Shown: in pieces, positions 14,618 to 21,705 of the stretch | Layout: every line of letters begins with the position of its first letter | Numbering within the stretch: the stretch's first letter is position 1 | DNA from: Anaerolineae bacterium | Lineage (GTDB): Bacteria > Chloroflexota > Anaerolineae > DRVO01 | DNA length: 21,705 bases | Direction: 5' to 3' | Assembly (NCBI GenBank): GCA_012719195.1 | Contig: JAAYAV010000058.1 | Coordinates: forward strand, 1 to 21,705 | Program-made: the position numbers and the translations under genes | The notes under the pieces: generated by a model | Database searches by the model: none | Told to the model about the DNA's origin: nothing | Seen by the model: only the letters and a program-made list of their open reading frames with translations

Positions 14618-16299
14618 TCGTTCCCCCACGAGGTGATCGCGGCGCGGCCGCGAGGTAGTTGCTCGAGCAGATCGGACGCCAGCACGCCGCTATTGCCAAG
14701 CCGATCCCGGGCCCTTTCACCGGCGAGACCATGCAGATACACCCCCACCCGGGCGGCCGCGTACGGGTCTAGCCCCTGAGCCAGGAATGAGGCGATGGCC
14801 CCGGCGAGGACGTCTCCGGTGCCGGCGCTGGCGAGGGCGGAGTTCGCGAAGGGCGCCAGGCAGGTGCGGCCGTCGGAGCTGGCAACCACCGTGAACGCGC
14901 CCTTGAGCACCACGATCACGCCCCACCTACGCGCCGCGGAGCGAGCACACCCGAGCCGGTCTTCCTGTACTTCGGCGGTGGAGCAGCCGAGGAGCCTGGC
15001 CATCTCGCCGGGGTGCGGCGTCAGCACCGAACCCGACGGCAGATGCGGTAGAAGCGCAGTTCGAGCCGCCAGCAGGTTCAGGCCGTCGGCGTCCACCACC
15101 ATGGGCGGGATCCCGGCGCCGGCTGCGTGTCCGGCCCCTTCTCGCGGCCGCGCCGGCACGAACCCGATCTCGCTCCGGGCCGAAGCGGCCTCGCCTGCGA
15201 GCAGTCGCTCCAAGAAGTCGGCCGCCGGCTTCTCCTGGGTCAGGCCCGGTCCCAGGAGCAGAGCCTGGTATTGGCCCAGCCGCGGGCGCAGTACCGGCAC
15301 CGCCTCCGGACCAATGACGCCCAACTGCCCCGGAAGATGCAGGCGAGTTGCCTCTGGCACCACAGTGTCCGCCGCCGCGAGGACAGAGCCTACCGAGGCC
15401 AGCGTCACCAGCCCGCAGCCGGCGCGTGCCGCCCCGGCCGCTGCCAGCAGCCCTGCGCCCACGTAGTTGGCGGAGCCGCCCACCACCATGACGGAGCCGA
15501 ATGTGCCCTTGTGGCCGTCGCGGGCCCGTGGTGGCAACGCCAGGGCGATCGAACTCGCGGTCAGTAGCTCCAGGTCGTCGCGGCCCACCGGCTCAGGAGG
15601 GAGCCCAATGTCAGCCACCACTAGATCGCCAACCCGCTCAGCACCGGGGAAGCGGAAGTGGCCCGGCTTGGGGAAGGCGATGGCGACGCTCACGGTGGCG
15701 TTGGGAGTGAGCGCGTCCACCTCCCCCGTGTCGGCATCCATACCGGACGGCAGGTCCACCGACAGCACCACCGGTCGCCGACGGTCCCCATGCGGGTGGC
15801 AGGGCCACTCGAGGGGCGGCCGCGCCAGGGCGCGCTCGGCGAGACAATCGCGGAGAGCGTCCAGGATCTTCGCCACCGTACCGGTTACGGGAGGACGCGA
15901 TCCGGCACCCAGCAGGGCGTCGACCACGAGCGACGAATTCAGGAGACGAGCCCGAAGGCTGCTCACGGCCTCCTCGTCGTCACCGGCGGCGCAGGGGACT
16001 CCCAGCTTGGCCACCGGCTGCCACTGCCGATCCTCGGGTGGGCGCGGACGGACAAGGTGCACGTAGACCGGATGGCCGGCGGTGGCGAGATGGCGCGCCA
16101 CGACAAGGCCGTCGCCGCCGTTGTTGCCCGGCCCAACCAGGATCACCACGTCGCCGGGGCCGCGCCTTTCGCGTAACAGCGCCTCGGCCACGGCCGCCAC
16201 GCGAGACCCGGCCGTCTCCATCATCGCCTCGTAAGAGTAACCGTCGAAGGCGGCCCGGTCCTCCAACCCCTTCATTTCGGCCACCCTAACAACCTTCAT
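14614..16299 (-). CDS. nnr: Bifunctional NAD(P)H-hydrate epimerase/dehydratase
   Basis: 561-residue metabolite-repair enzyme: it interconverts the R and S hydrates of NAD(P)H (N-terminal YjeF domain) and dehydrates S-NAD(P)HX using ADP (C-terminal ribokinase-like domain). Seen in the first part: GPGNNGGDG (56-64), VDALLGAG (126-133), SVDLPSGMDADTG (180-192) and FPKPGHF (209-215). In the second part: KGTFGSVMVVGGS, GPGL, VVDADGLN, LTPHPGEMARLLG, LKGAFTVV and NSALASAGTGDVLAGAI with the catalytic Asp. The ATG at 16299 has GGAGG 7 nt before it. It lies 42 nt after the SDR gene stop and overlaps the next gene by 4 nt. Two small proline/arginine-rich linkers (about 155-175 and near 390) are inserted relative to E. 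coli YjeF. Confidence 0.93.
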   Translation of the reverse strand: MKVVRVAEMKGLEDRAAFDGYSYEAMMETAGSRVAAVAEALLRERRGPGDVVILVGPGNNGGDGLVVARHLATAGHPVYVHLVRPRPPEDRQWQPVAKLGVPCAAGDDEEAVSSLRARLLNSSLVVDALLGAGSRPPVTGTVAKILDALRDCLAERALARPPLEWPCHPHGDRRRPVVLSVDLPSGMDADTGEVDALTPNATVSVAIAFPKPGHFRFPGAERVGDLVVADIGLPPEPVGRDDLELLTASSIALALPPRARDGHKGTFGSVMVVGGSANYVGAGLLAAAGAARAGCGLVTLASVGSVLAAADTVVPEATRLHLPGQLGVIGPEAVPVLRPRLGQYQALLLGPGLTQEKPAADFLERLLAGEAASARSEIGFVPARPREGAGHAAGAGIPPMVVDADGLNLLAARTALLPHLPSGSVLTPHPGEMARLLGCSTAEVQEDRLGCARSAARRWGVIVVLKGAFTVVASSDGRTCLAPFANSALASAGTGDVLAGAIASFLAQGLDPYAAARVGVYLHGLAGERARDRLGNSGVLASDLLEQLPRGRAAITSWGNE

Positions 16300-16341
16300 A
16301 ACCGGTCCTCCGCCAACGCCCGTGAGCCGCCGTCTGGAGCC

Positions 16342-17352
16342 CTACACATAGTGCTGCCGGTGCTCCAGGTAGAAGTCGATGGTGCTCCGAAGCCCGTCCG
16401 CCAGCGACACGCGCGGCTGCCAACCCAGCTGCTCGCGGGCTCGGGTATAGTCACCGTAGTAGGAGCCGATGTCAATGGCGCGGCGCTCCTCCGGCCAGGG
16501 CACCAGCCGCCAACTGCCCCGCCCCCGGGCCTCCACCAGCATCTCTGCCAGCTGACGCAGCGAGACGGGTTCCGGCGATCCTAGGTTGTACACCTGCCCG
16601 TTGGCCTCATCGCTGGCCGCCGCCAGCAGCAGCGCGCTCACCACATCGTCCACATGGTTGAAGTCACGCAACTGGGTCCCATCGCCGTAGATCTCGATCT
16701 CCCTTTCGTCCACCACCAGGCGTAGCCACCAGCCCAAGAAGGTCTGCCGCGAGTCCACGATGCGCATGCGCGGGCCGTAGGTGTTGGTCAGGCGCAGGCT
16801 GGTGGCGCGCACTCCATAGACGTTGCTGTAGACGATGTGGTACCACTCGCCCGCCATCTTGTTGATGCCGTTCACATCGGTAGGGTGCATCAGGTGCCGC
16901 TCGTCCACGGGCAGATAGTCGGGCTTGCCGTATTGCTGTCGCGTTCCGGCGTAGACGACCTTCACCGACGGGTTGTGCTTGCGGCAGGCCTCCAGGATGG
17001 AGAGCTGGCTACGGCAGTTTATGTCAAGATCGGTGTAGGGGTCCTGCATGGAATCCAGGTGACTGACCTGCCCAGCGAGGTTGAACAGGTAGTCCTGTCC
17101 CTGCACGAGGTGGTTCATGCTGTACTCGTCGCGCACGTCCGCGATGTTCACCCGCACCCGATCGCGAACCGGTTCGATGTTGTGCAGGTTGCCGCCGTAG
17201 CGCGGGATCAGCGAGTCTACCAGGAGCACCTCGGCGCCTAGGTCGACCAGGGCCAACGCCAGGTTGCTCCCGATGAACCCCAAGCCTCCCGTTATCATCA
17301 CCCGGCTGCCTTGGTAAGCGTCTCGGAGCCGAGTACCCCCTCTGTCAGTCAT
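16342..17352 (-). CDS. NAD-dependent epimerase/dehydratase (extended SDR)
   Basis: 336-residue nucleotide-sugar-modifying SDR. Seen: ITGGLGFIGSN (20-30) for NAD, DSL after beta-2 (46-48), AGTRQQYGKP (135-144), DVNGINK (159-165) and LTNTYGPRMR. The catalytic pattern is unusual: Lys165 is present but the expected Tyr four residues before it is Asn161. I recall related bacterial proteins with the same NGINK sequence, so this is probably a subfamily trait rather than a mutation. The C-terminal sugar-binding half carries GDGTQLRDFNHVDDV and VYNLGSPEPV. The ATG overlaps the GT39-like stop by 4 nt (ATGA). It most likely makes a nucleotide-linked sugar for the surface glycan; UDP-hexose epimerase, CDP-sugar epimerase or 4,6-dehydratase activities are all open. 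Confidence 0.85.
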   Translation of the reverse strand: MTDRGGTRLRDAYQGSRVMITGGLGFIGSNLALALVDLGAEVLLVDSLIPRYGGNLHNIEPVRDRVRVNIADVRDEYSMNHLVQGQDYLFNLAGQVSHLDSMQDPYTDLDINCRSQLSILEACRKHNPSVKVVYAGTRQQYGKPDYLPVDERHLMHPTDVNGINKMAGEWYHIVYSNVYGVRATSLRLTNTYGPRMRIVDSRQTFLGWWLRLVVDEREIEIYGDGTQLRDFNHVDDVVSALLLAAASDEANGQVYNLGSPEPVSLRQLAEMLVEARGRGSWRLVPWPEERRAIDIGSYYGDYTRAREQLGWQPRVSLADGLRSTIDFYLEHRQHYV

Positions 17353-20129
17353 TCCAGTACCTCTAGCTCAGTGATGAGCGCCCAGTCGGCGCCGGCGACC
17401 GTACTCGCGCCGGTCACCAGCAGCCGCGGATAGCCGATGCGGTCGGAATCGTACATTCCCGCGATCAGGCGGTACCGGCCCGGCGCGACGTCCGTCGGCA
17501 CGGCGATGGGATGTGGGTCCCGAATCACCTCGCCGGTGAGCCAACCACGGGTCGGGCGGACACCGGCGGCGGGAACACCGTCGTGCGCCGCCCACACTCT
17601 CCCCTCCCCGTCGGTAAGGTGCACGAACACGGTGAGGTTACGGTCGAACGGGGCCAACGCCTGCCACACCAACTCCAGGTCAATCGTCTGTCCGCGCCGC
17701 GCCGGCGCGATCGTCTCCGTCAGGCCCAGTAGGGTCGCCCGTCCACCTAGCTCCACCCTAACGGTCACTGGGCGCTCCGGAATCTCAAGGGTCCGCTCCA
17801 CTCCACCCACGAAGACGCGTCCGAGGGCCACCTCCTTGGCTGTGCGGCCGACTCGCAGCGTCAGATCCCATTCGCCCCGGGGTGTATCGGCGGGAACGGC
17901 GAATCGCATTCGGAGGCGAAGAGCGCTTCCTGGAGTCGAGGTCCCATCGCCGCTGATTGCCTGCGTCCGGAGAGAGCGCGCCTCTCCTGCTTGGGTAAGC
18001 ACCGCCTCGGCGCCGCTGAAGTCTCCGAGGTCTACCCCCTCCCACCACAGGGAGACCTCGATGTCCTGGCCCGGCTGCACCACCGTGGGAGCCACCGTCG
18101 CGCCCACCAGCGGGCCCGGCCCCACGAAGACCGCCTGAGCCACGACGCTGTCGAGCGGGGCGCCGCTTCCCTCAATCGAAACTTCCCCTGCTTTGAGGCG
18201 GGTGAATGCCAGTCGCTCCGGTCCGATCTGAAGGGCATACGGCTGGGCGGCATCCTCGTAGAAGCCGACCTCCACCGTGGCCGCCTGATCAGGCATGTCC
18301 GCCGGCAGCGCGAGGCTAATGAGCTGGTACGCTTCGTCACCCAGCCGCCAATCACTGGTGGGATAGGTAAGAGCATCCGATTGTGACCACAGGAAGCCGG
18401 CCTCGTCGCGCAGATGGGCGAAGACGGTGACCGCGTGCCCACCGGGTGCCGGTGCCGATACTCGGTAGTGCACCACCACCTCAAGGCTCTTCCCGGCGCG
18501 GACCGCGTCAGGGAGCTCCACAGCCAAGACCTGAAGCGCCGGCCCCGGCCAGGGCGCCTGAACCTCCGCCAGCCAGGCGACGGTGCTGCTGGAACCGGGC
18601 TCCACCGTCCATGCCTGGAAGCTGCTGGCCTCGTGCTGAAGCTCTGCGCGGCCAGCGAGCACCTTCATCAGCGGCTCGGCGAGCGGGCGCGACGCCGGCA
18701 CGAACACCGAAGTCTTCTCGGCGGGAAGCAGCAGGCTGGTGCTGCCGTCGAAGTAACGTGGCCGGATCTCAGTGAAGCCCAGGTACTCGAACGACAGCCG
18801 GTCGAGGTCAGCGGCGTACTCGCTGCTGACGAGAGCCGGGCCCGTCTCGCCGGAACGCCGCAGGTGACGAGCAATGTCGGCCAGATCGGCGCGATAGACG
18901 TCGCGAACCTCGGGGTGTGCGGGCCAGACGAGAAAGTAGCCGTACAGCGCCATTCCCGCTTCCAGCGCCAGGGCCGCCACAAGGGCCACCGATGCCAGGC
19001 GCCTCCCGGCCGGGCCGGAGACACCTCGCAGCGCCTCCAACGCGCCCAGGGCGGCGAGCACATACACCGCCGGCATGGCCCCCACCGCTCGCAGCGTGGA
19101 TGGAGAGCTGCCGGTGACGGCGCTTGCCGCCAGGTTGACCACCGCCCAGATGGCAAGAAACGCAAACTGCGGCTGGTCTCGTCGCCGCCAACACAACCAG
19201 AGACCGAAGTAGCAGGCGAGACCGATCGGCAGGCAGAACACCGGCCGTCCGGCCACGTTGTAACGCCACTCCGGGTCACCAACGAAGGCGAACATCCCCG
19301 CCACCCGCAAGGCGCTGCGAAGCACGGGCAGAGGGTCGCCGGCCCGCAAGGCGGTAAGCTCATAGCTCAGGTCTTGCACACGCACTCCCGCCTCCGGCAC
19401 CTTCGCCCAGTGCAGCGCCAGGGGCGCGCCGAGAACCAGAGCCAAGGCTGACGCTGCCAGAAGGCCCGCTGCGGCGCGACGCTCGCCCCGCGCGAGCATC
19501 CAGAAACCGAAGAGCACCACCGTTGCGACGCCCAGAGCGGACGAGGAGTACGTATACAGGCTGAGACCAAGGGCCACGCCGCCCACGGCGTACCATAGGC
19601 GGCGCCCCTCCTCGAGGCCACGCCACAGCAGGTAGTAGGCTACGGTAAGGAACGCCGGCAGCCAGATGGCGCGCAAGGAGACGCGACTGTCCATCAGGTG
19701 CCAGAGAGACACGGCCGCCAGGAACACGGCCACGGTGGCGGCCGCTTGGCCCCACAGCCTTCGCGCCAGACTCCACAGCGCCGCGATGCCGATCAGGCCC
19801 CCGGCCACGGCCGGCAGGCGTAACGCCAGCAGATTCTCTCCGAAGAGGGCCAGAGTAGCCGTCACGAGGTAGGCGAAGAAAGGCTCATTGCCGCCGTTCA
19901 GGTCGAAGAACACCGGGTACTGCCCGGAACGAACCTGCTCTACGAAGACGGTCTTGAAGACCTCATCGTGCTGCAGACCGGGCGGAACACCGTCCAGCGC
20001 TACCAGGCGCAATCCCGCAGCCAAGCAGAGAAGCGCAGCCGCGACCCACAGTCGTCGGCGGCATGTCTGCACGCCGCCTGGGTGGGCTCGGCTGGGCTCA
20101 GGGGCCGGACGGGAGAAGGTGGAGAGCAT
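17349..20129 (-). CDS. GT39/PMT-like membrane glycosyltransferase with three beta-sandwich modules
   Basis: 926-residue GT-C-type protein. Residues about 28-403 hold ten or more membrane helices. The first outer loop carries LQHDEVFKT with the acidic pair Asp55/Glu56 expected for dolichyl- or undecaprenyl-phosphate-sugar transferases, and a later loop has STLRAVGAMP (344-353). Residues about 404-525 form a soluble linker. Then come three similar beta-rich modules at about 530-640, 667-775 and 790-905; the first and third share a VTVFxHLxDxxGxxW core. It would transfer a lipid-linked sugar outside the cell and use the modules to bind glycan or protein. The ATG lies 6 nt below a perfect -10 hexamer and has no ribosome site. 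First gene of the 12348-20129 operon. Confidence 0.85.
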   Translation of the reverse strand: MLSTFSRPAPEPSRAHPGGVQTCRRRLWVAAALLCLAAGLRLVALDGVPPGLQHDEVFKTVFVEQVRSGQYPVFFDLNGGNEPFFAYLVTATLALFGENLLALRLPAVAGGLIGIAALWSLARRLWGQAAATVAVFLAAVSLWHLMDSRVSLRAIWLPAFLTVAYYLLWRGLEEGRRLWYAVGGVALGLSLYTYSSSALGVATVVLFGFWMLARGERRAAAGLLAASALALVLGAPLALHWAKVPEAGVRVQDLSYELTALRAGDPLPVLRSALRVAGMFAFVGDPEWRYNVAGRPVFCLPIGLACYFGLWLCWRRRDQPQFAFLAIWAVVNLAASAVTGSSPSTLRAVGAMPAVYVLAALGALEALRGVSGPAGRRLASVALVAALALEAGMALYGYFLVWPAHPEVRDVYRADLADIARHLRRSGETGPALVSSEYAADLDRLSFEYLGFTEIRPRYFDGSTSLLLPAEKTSVFVPASRPLAEPLMKVLAGRAELQHEASSFQAWTVEPGSSSTVAWLAEVQAPWPGPALQVLAVELPDAVRAGKSLEVVVHYRVSAPAPGGHAVTVFAHLRDEAGFLWSQSDALTYPTSDWRLGDEAYQLISLALPADMPDQAATVEVGFYEDAAQPYALQIGPERLAFTRLKAGEVSIEGSGAPLDSVVAQAVFVGPGPLVGATVAPTVVQPGQDIEVSLWWEGVDLGDFSGAEAVLTQAGEARSLRTQAISGDGTSTPGSALRLRMRFAVPADTPRGEWDLTLRVGRTAKEVALGRVFVGGVERTLEIPERPVTVRVELGGRATLLGLTETIAPARRGQTIDLELVWQALAPFDRNLTVFVHLTDGEGRVWAAHDGVPAAGVRPTRGWLTGEVIRDPHPIAVPTDVAPGRYRLIAGMYDSDRIGYPRLLVTGASTVAGADWALITELEVLE

Positions 20130-20135
20130 GGCCCG

Positions 20136-20165
20136 ATTATAGGGAGGGCCTGGGTAGGGCGCCAG
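20136..20165 (-). promoter_or_regulatory. Promoter of the GT39-like gene (leaderless)
   Basis: Minus-strand TATAAT (20141-20136) is perfect and is followed by 6 nt and the ATG at 20129, so the first nucleotide of the message would be at or next to the start codon. With an 18-nt spacer the -35 is CTGGCG (20165-20160). Confidence 0.65.
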
Positions 20166-20179
20166 GGTAGCTCTGGCGC
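20159..20179. repeat. Inverted repeat between the divergent promoters
   Basis: GCGCCAG (20159-20165) and CTGGCGC (20173-20179) are perfect 7-bp arms around a 7-nt centre. The arms contain the -35 boxes of both divergent promoters, so a dimeric regulator bound here would cover both at once. Confidence 0.55.
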
Positions 20180-20202
20180 GCCCACCCGACCGTCACTATA
20201 AT
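20173..20202 (+). promoter_or_regulatory. Promoter of the GT4 gene
   Basis: Perfect TATAAT (20197-20202). The -35 is CTGGCG (20173-20178) with an 18-nt spacer. The transcript would start near 20209, leaving a leader of about 38 nt with only a weak AAGGA (20225-20229) as ribosome site, 17 nt from the ATG. Confidence 0.6.
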
Positions 20203-20246
20203 GCCGGTGCGGAAGCGAACGACCAAGGATCAGCAACGCCATCGCC

Positions 20247-21356
20247 ATGCGAATCGCCCTAGACGCCCGACTGCTCCACTACCGAAAGGCCGGCATCGGA
20301 CAGTACATCCTGCGCCTGCTGGAAGGTCTGGACGCCCTGGCTCCGGAGGAGGAGATGGTCATCCTCCGAAGCCGCAAGCAGCGGGACACTGATTTGCCTC
20401 GGACGCGCTTCGGGTCAGTACCACTGTGGACGCCGCCGCACAACCGGTTCGAGCAGTTCGGTCTGCGCGTGGAGCTATCGCGGCTTCACCTGGACCTCCT
20501 CCACAGCCCGGACTTCATCCCCCTCTTCTACCGTCACTTTCAGTCTGTCATTACCGTGCACGACCTGGCCTTCCTGCTCTACCCCCATCTCCTCACGCGG
20601 GAAAGCGCCCACTACTACGGCCAGATCGACCAGGCTGTGCGCAGCGCTGACCACATCATCGCCGTCTCGGAGACGACCAAGAAAGACGTGATCCGACTGT
20701 TGGGGGCGCCGGAGGAGAAGGTCACCGTCATTCCGGAGGCGGTCAACCCAATCTACCGCCAGCTAGAGGAGGGAGACGGGGTGGCGGAGGTCCGCCAGCG
20801 CTACCACCTGCCGGAGCAATACGCCATCTTTGTGGGCACCATCGAGCCGCGCAAGAACTTGCCGACGCTTATGCGGGCCATCCGCCGGCTCAAGGATCAG
20901 CATCATACCGAACTCGTGTTGGCCGTGGCCGGGCAATGGGGCTGGCTGTACGACGACGTCCTCCACCTGCACGAGGAGCTCAAGCTGCAGGACCTGGTGC
21001 GGTTTCTCGGACGAGTGTCGGACGAGGACCTGGTTGCCTTGTACAACGGCGCCTCCGTGCTCGCCTATCCGAGCCACTACGAGGGCTTTGGCCTTCCGCC
21101 ACTGGAGGCCATGGCCTGCGGAACACCGGTGATCGTGTCCAACACCTCCGCTCTCCCTGAAGTCGTGGGCGACGCGGGCCTGCTCGTCACGCCTGAGGAC
21201 GATGAGGGTCTGACAGTTGCCCTGCTTCGGGTTCTGTCCGACCCCGAGCTGCGCGACGCACTCATCAGGAGAGGGCTCCAGCGCGCCTCCGGCTTCACCG
21301 TTACCGCGATGGCAGAGAAGTCCCTCGCTCTCTACCGATCCGTCCTCGCTACCTAG
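20247..21356 (+). CDS. GT4-family glycosyltransferase (GT-B fold)
   Basis: 369-residue retaining glycosyltransferase that probably adds a sugar from a nucleotide donor during assembly of the lipid-linked glycan on the cytoplasmic membrane face. Seen: MRIALDARLL start with a Gly-rich loop (AGIGQY, 15-20), VHDLAFLLYP in the acceptor domain, a linker with VIPEAVNP, VGTIEPRKN where the donor domain begins, and the YEGFGLPPLEAMACG motif with the EX7E glutamates. The ATG at 20247 has only a weak ribosome site. It is divergent from the GT39-like operon and shares its short regulatory region. A second GT4-like gene begins 13 nt downstream. Mannosyl, glucosyl or galactosyl donors are all possible. Confidence 0.92.
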   Translation: MRIALDARLLHYRKAGIGQYILRLLEGLDALAPEEEMVILRSRKQRDTDLPRTRFGSVPLWTPPHNRFEQFGLRVELSRLHLDLLHSPDFIPLFYRHFQSVITVHDLAFLLYPHLLTRESAHYYGQIDQAVRSADHIIAVSETTKKDVIRLLGAPEEKVTVIPEAVNPIYRQLEEGDGVAEVRQRYHLPEQYAIFVGTIEPRKNLPTLMRAIRRLKDQHHTELVLAVAGQWGWLYDDVLHLHEELKLQDLVRFLGRVSDEDLVALYNGASVLAYPSHYEGFGLPPLEAMACGTPVIVSNTSALPEVVGDAGLLVTPEDDEGLTVALLRVLSDPELRDALIRRGLQRASGFTVTAMAEKSLALYRSVLAT

Positions 21357-21369
21357 GCCGGGGACTGAG

Positions 21370-21705
21370 GTGCGTATCGCCTTCGTTGCCCAGAGGATGG
21401 TCTACCCGCCGGACGCGGGCACACCCATCCGCAACTTCAACCTAGCCCTGCAGACGGCCCGCAATCACGATGTGACAGTGTACGGGTTCTCCGAGGAGGC
21501 CCTCCACCCGGAACCGCTCGCCCAGCTAGGTGCGTCGTTGCGGTTGATTCCCGCCCCGCCGCGCCGCACGCGCCTGCGGCGCCTGGCCGACCTTGTCGTC
21601 AGCCGGGAACCGGACATGGCCCATCGCTCACGGTCCACCGCGTTGCTGCGTCTTCTCGAGGACGACCTGCCCCGCCTCCAGCCAGATGTGGTACAGCTGC
21701 AGGCC
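21370..21705 (+). CDS. GT4-like glycosyltransferase, partial (cut by the window end)
   Basis: GTG at 21370 opens a frame that stays open for 112 codons to the end of the window. It begins MRIAFVAQRMVYPPDAGTPI, followed by RNFNLAL. The PPDxGxxIRxFN pattern at the first loop is typical of GT4 sugar transferases of exopolysaccharide clusters. A Val-rich strand DVVQLQA ends the visible part. The start is 13 nt after the preceding glycosyltransferase stop, so the two are almost certainly co-transcribed. The catalytic half lies beyond the window, so its donor cannot be judged. Confidence 0.8.
   Translation, partial: MRIAFVAQRMVYPPDAGTPIRNFNLALQTARNHDVTVYGFSEEALHPEPLAQLGASLRLIPAPPRRTRLRRLADLVVSREPDMAHRSRSTALLRLLEDDLPRLQPDVVQLQA

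Noticed and set aside
18414..19451. 345-codon plus-strand open frame
   Set aside because: It lies wholly inside the GT39-like gene on the opposite strand, is rich in Arg, Gln and His without any motif, and has no promoter or ribosome site.

Overview
GC-rich bacterial chromosome, about 21.7 kb, densely packed with short intergenic gaps. The style of the envelope genes points to an uncultured member of the Chloroflexota (Anaerolineae-like). These include large GT39-type proteins with beta-sandwich tails, a G5/beta-propeller lipoprotein and a glycosidase-like barrel fused to an O-antigen-ligase-like domain. This is a lean from protein style, not a proof; there is no rRNA, tRNA, CRISPR array or mobile element to place the organism.

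Layout. (1) 10-6933, minus strand: a four-gene surface-polysaccharide operon read right to left. It encodes a G5/beta-propeller lipoprotein, a 1000-residue glycosidase-fold/Wzy-like fusion, a UDP-xylose synthase-like SDR and a second Wzy/WaaL-like ligase. Junctions are 13-nt and 4-nt overlaps and a roughly 5-nt gap. (2) 7012-8168, plus strand: a stand-alone Ldh2-family malate/lactate-type dehydrogenase, divergent from operon 1. (3) 8181-11211, plus strand: an iron-sulfur assembly operon of Rrf2 regulator, cysteine desulfurase, radical SAM enzyme and IscU/NifU scaffold, with a good promoter and two inverted repeats on it. (4) 11228-12334, plus strand: a possible 15-codon leader ORF, two small membrane proteins and a YtxH-like helical protein, ending at a strong intrinsic terminator. 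(5) 12348-20129, minus strand: GT39-like membrane glycosyltransferase, SDR epimerase/dehydratase, bifunctional NAD(P)HX repair enzyme, M20 amidohydrolase and Gfo/Idh/MocA oxidoreductase. The junctions are two ATGA overlaps, a 42-nt gap and a 13-nt gap that holds a Shine-Dalgarno sequence. (6) 20197-21705, plus strand: a GT4 glycosyltransferase followed by a second GT4-like gene cut by the window edge.

How it fits together. Regions 1, 5 and 6 look like one dispersed locus for building and exporting a cell-surface glycan. Nucleotide sugars come from the SDR enzymes (one probably UDP-xylose). GT4 enzymes assemble on the cytoplasmic side, a GT-C enzyme acts at the outer face with a lipid-linked donor, and two Wzy/WaaL-like proteins polymerise or ligate. 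Regions 2 to 4 are metabolic or housekeeping. The Fe-S operon carries its own Rrf2 sensor with three cysteines and is probably autoregulated.

Most notable. The glycosidase-like barrel of the fusion protein has Gln where the acid/base Glu is expected. The radical SAM gene sits tightly inside the isc operon. A perfect 10-bp dyad lies directly downstream of the isc -10 box. The heads of the two polysaccharide operons look leaderless, each with a -10 hexamer exactly 6 nt before the ATG. The divergent promoter at 20136-20202 is almost mirror-symmetric. I found no convincing wholly new defence or mobile system.
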